From contig NZ_UGNV01000002.1 in NCBI RefSeq assembly GCF_900452395.1, positions 1 through 64,000 on the forward strand: a stretch of DNA of 64,000 bases. The letters run 5' to 3'. The translations under genes and the position numbers were made by a program. Positions 63,293-64,000 of the stretch are shown in pieces; within the stretch, counting starts at the first letter, position 1; each line of letters begins with the position of its first letter. A model generated the notes under the pieces. That model was not told the DNA's origin. It was given only the letters and a program-made list of their open reading frames with translations, and ran no database searches. Source of the DNA: Legionella beliardensis. Lineage in GTDB: Bacteria; Pseudomonadota; Gammaproteobacteria; Legionellales; Legionellaceae.

Positions 63293-63714
63293 TGTCTTTA
63301 AAATCAATTGTGCTTGATGCAAACACTCTCATTAGAAGTGTTCTAGGTGAAACAGTTAGGAATATAATTATTCAATATCAGGAGAAAATAGATTTTTTTG
63401 TACCTGATGTTTGTTTAATTGATGCGGTTAAATATATTCCTCAAATTTTTGAAAAGCGTAACATGCCAAGTGAGCCTGCAATAGCGTTACTTGAAAAACT
63501 TAAAGCATTATTCAACATCGTTGATAAAGAAATCTACAAGCAATATAGCCATGATGCTAAAGAAAGAATGAAAGCACGTGACATAAATGATTGGCCTATT
63601 GTCGCCACTGCGTTAACATTTTCCTGCCCTATATGGACAGAAGATAAAGATTTTTTTGGCTCTGGAATGCCAACCTGGACGACCGATAGGATTCACATTT
63701 TTTTACAGCAATAG
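63292..63714 (+). CDS. PIN-domain toxin (VapC-like ribonuclease)
   Basis: 140 residues. PIN acidic residues are visible: IVLDANTLIRSVLG (Asp9), DVCLIDAVKYI, KARDINDWPIVATALTFSCPIWTEDKDFFG (Asp pair and the terminal Asp). Mg-dependent endoribonuclease, probably cleaving tRNA or other structured RNA, neutralised by the upstream Phd-like protein. The pair serves as an addiction module for this element. Confidence 0.88.
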   Translation: MSLKSIVLDANTLIRSVLGETVRNIIIQYQEKIDFFVPDVCLIDAVKYIPQIFEKRNMPSEPAIALLEKLKALFNIVDKEIYKQYSHDAKERMKARDINDWPIVATALTFSCPIWTEDKDFFGSGMPTWTTDRIHIFLQQ

Positions 63715-63811
63715 TTTCGATTAACTACAAGCTTTAAGTAAGCTTTAAAAATATAGCTCATTTTGTAATACTCTTTTCTTGGCTCGTACAAATGCAATGA
63801 CTATTAAACTG

Positions 63812-64000
63812 TTAGTAATCCTTAATTAATTGCTCATAGATAAATTTTGCTATACCAAAGATAAAAAGACCAATAGCCAAATAATAAGCGCCACTACTTA
63901 AAAAATGCGCTATTTCTTGCGCTAAAGGAGCCAATAAATCCTTAGGGTTAGGGTTATCAAATAGCTTATTAATAAAGAAGCTAGCAAAAAAGGCGACTAG
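63812..64000 (-). CDS. C-terminal part of a small membrane protein (cut by window edge)
   Basis: 62 residues in frame to the right edge. Two hydrophobic stretches (LVAFFASFFINKLF and YYLAIGLFIFGIAKFIY) are separated by NPNPKDLLAPLAQEIAHFL. No family recognised. It reads leftward and converges on the PIN toxin gene. Confidence 0.5.
   Translation of the reverse strand, partial: LVAFFASFFINKLFDNPNPKDLLAPLAQEIAHFLSSGAYYLAIGLFIFGIAKFIYEQLIKDY

Overview
The window reads as an accessory replicon or integrated element of a Legionella-like gammaproteobacterium. The backbone is AT-rich and carries a genomic-island (ICE) type conjugation system of the kind described on Legionella genomic islands. It also carries a ParA-type partition module, several toxin-antitoxin and recombinase genes, and effector-like hypotheticals. 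The host genus is inferred from gene content and base composition. No rRNA, tRNA or core gene fixes it, and plasmid versus integrated element is not resolved.

Layout. Positions 1-11.9 kb hold a leftward type IV secretion (mating-pair) operon, running from a PilL-like gene at 11.9 kb to TraC/VirB4- and TraU-like genes at the left edge. Behind it are leftward TraT-like and TraY-like genes (12.0-13.0 kb). Positions 13.1-18.4 kb hold a rightward hypothetical gene and a leftward operon: parA, a DNA-binding partner gene, a 57-residue peptide, a borosin-type peptide N-methyltransferase and an MFS exporter. This last trio is the most unusual content. Positions 18.5-19.1 kb carry a dense iteron/centromere-like repeat array. 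Positions 19-26 kb are a scrapyard: transposase and resolvase remnants, an acetyltransferase, a serine recombinase, a hicAB pair, a methyltransferase, a hydrolase and a cold-shock gene. Positions 26-40 kb form a copper/heavy-metal island: DUF305, a Cys-rich copper-storage-like protein, a transporter with a His-rich tail, a multicopper oxidase, an RND efflux tripartite set, a Cu+ P-type ATPase and a CsoR regulator with its operator. Positions 40-50 kb hold a regulator, a secreted endonuclease, effector-like proteins and a small defence-like group (DUF3800, YhcG-type nuclease, HEPN Abi protein). Positions 49,960-59,741 are a complete GC-rich Tn21-subgroup Tn3-family transposon carrying cadmium/lead resistance (cadR, cadA, PAP2-LspA fusion, FTR1/cytochrome c). 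Positions 59.8-64 kb hold an IS3 fragment, an overlapping pair of tyrosine-recombinase-like genes, repeats, a Phd/PIN toxin-antitoxin pair and the end of a membrane protein.

How it fits together. The replicon combines conjugation, stable maintenance (ParA plus addiction pairs) and two metal-resistance modules of different origin. One is an AT-rich copper module, the other a GC-rich Cd/Pb transposon. A RiPP-like cassette sits directly behind the partition operon.

Caution. At least ten genes are broken by single-base length changes, most in homopolymers or doublets, while their protein similarity continues cleanly in the next frame. These may be sequencing errors rather than real decay. They are listed gene by gene, and corrected ends are given where they change the product.
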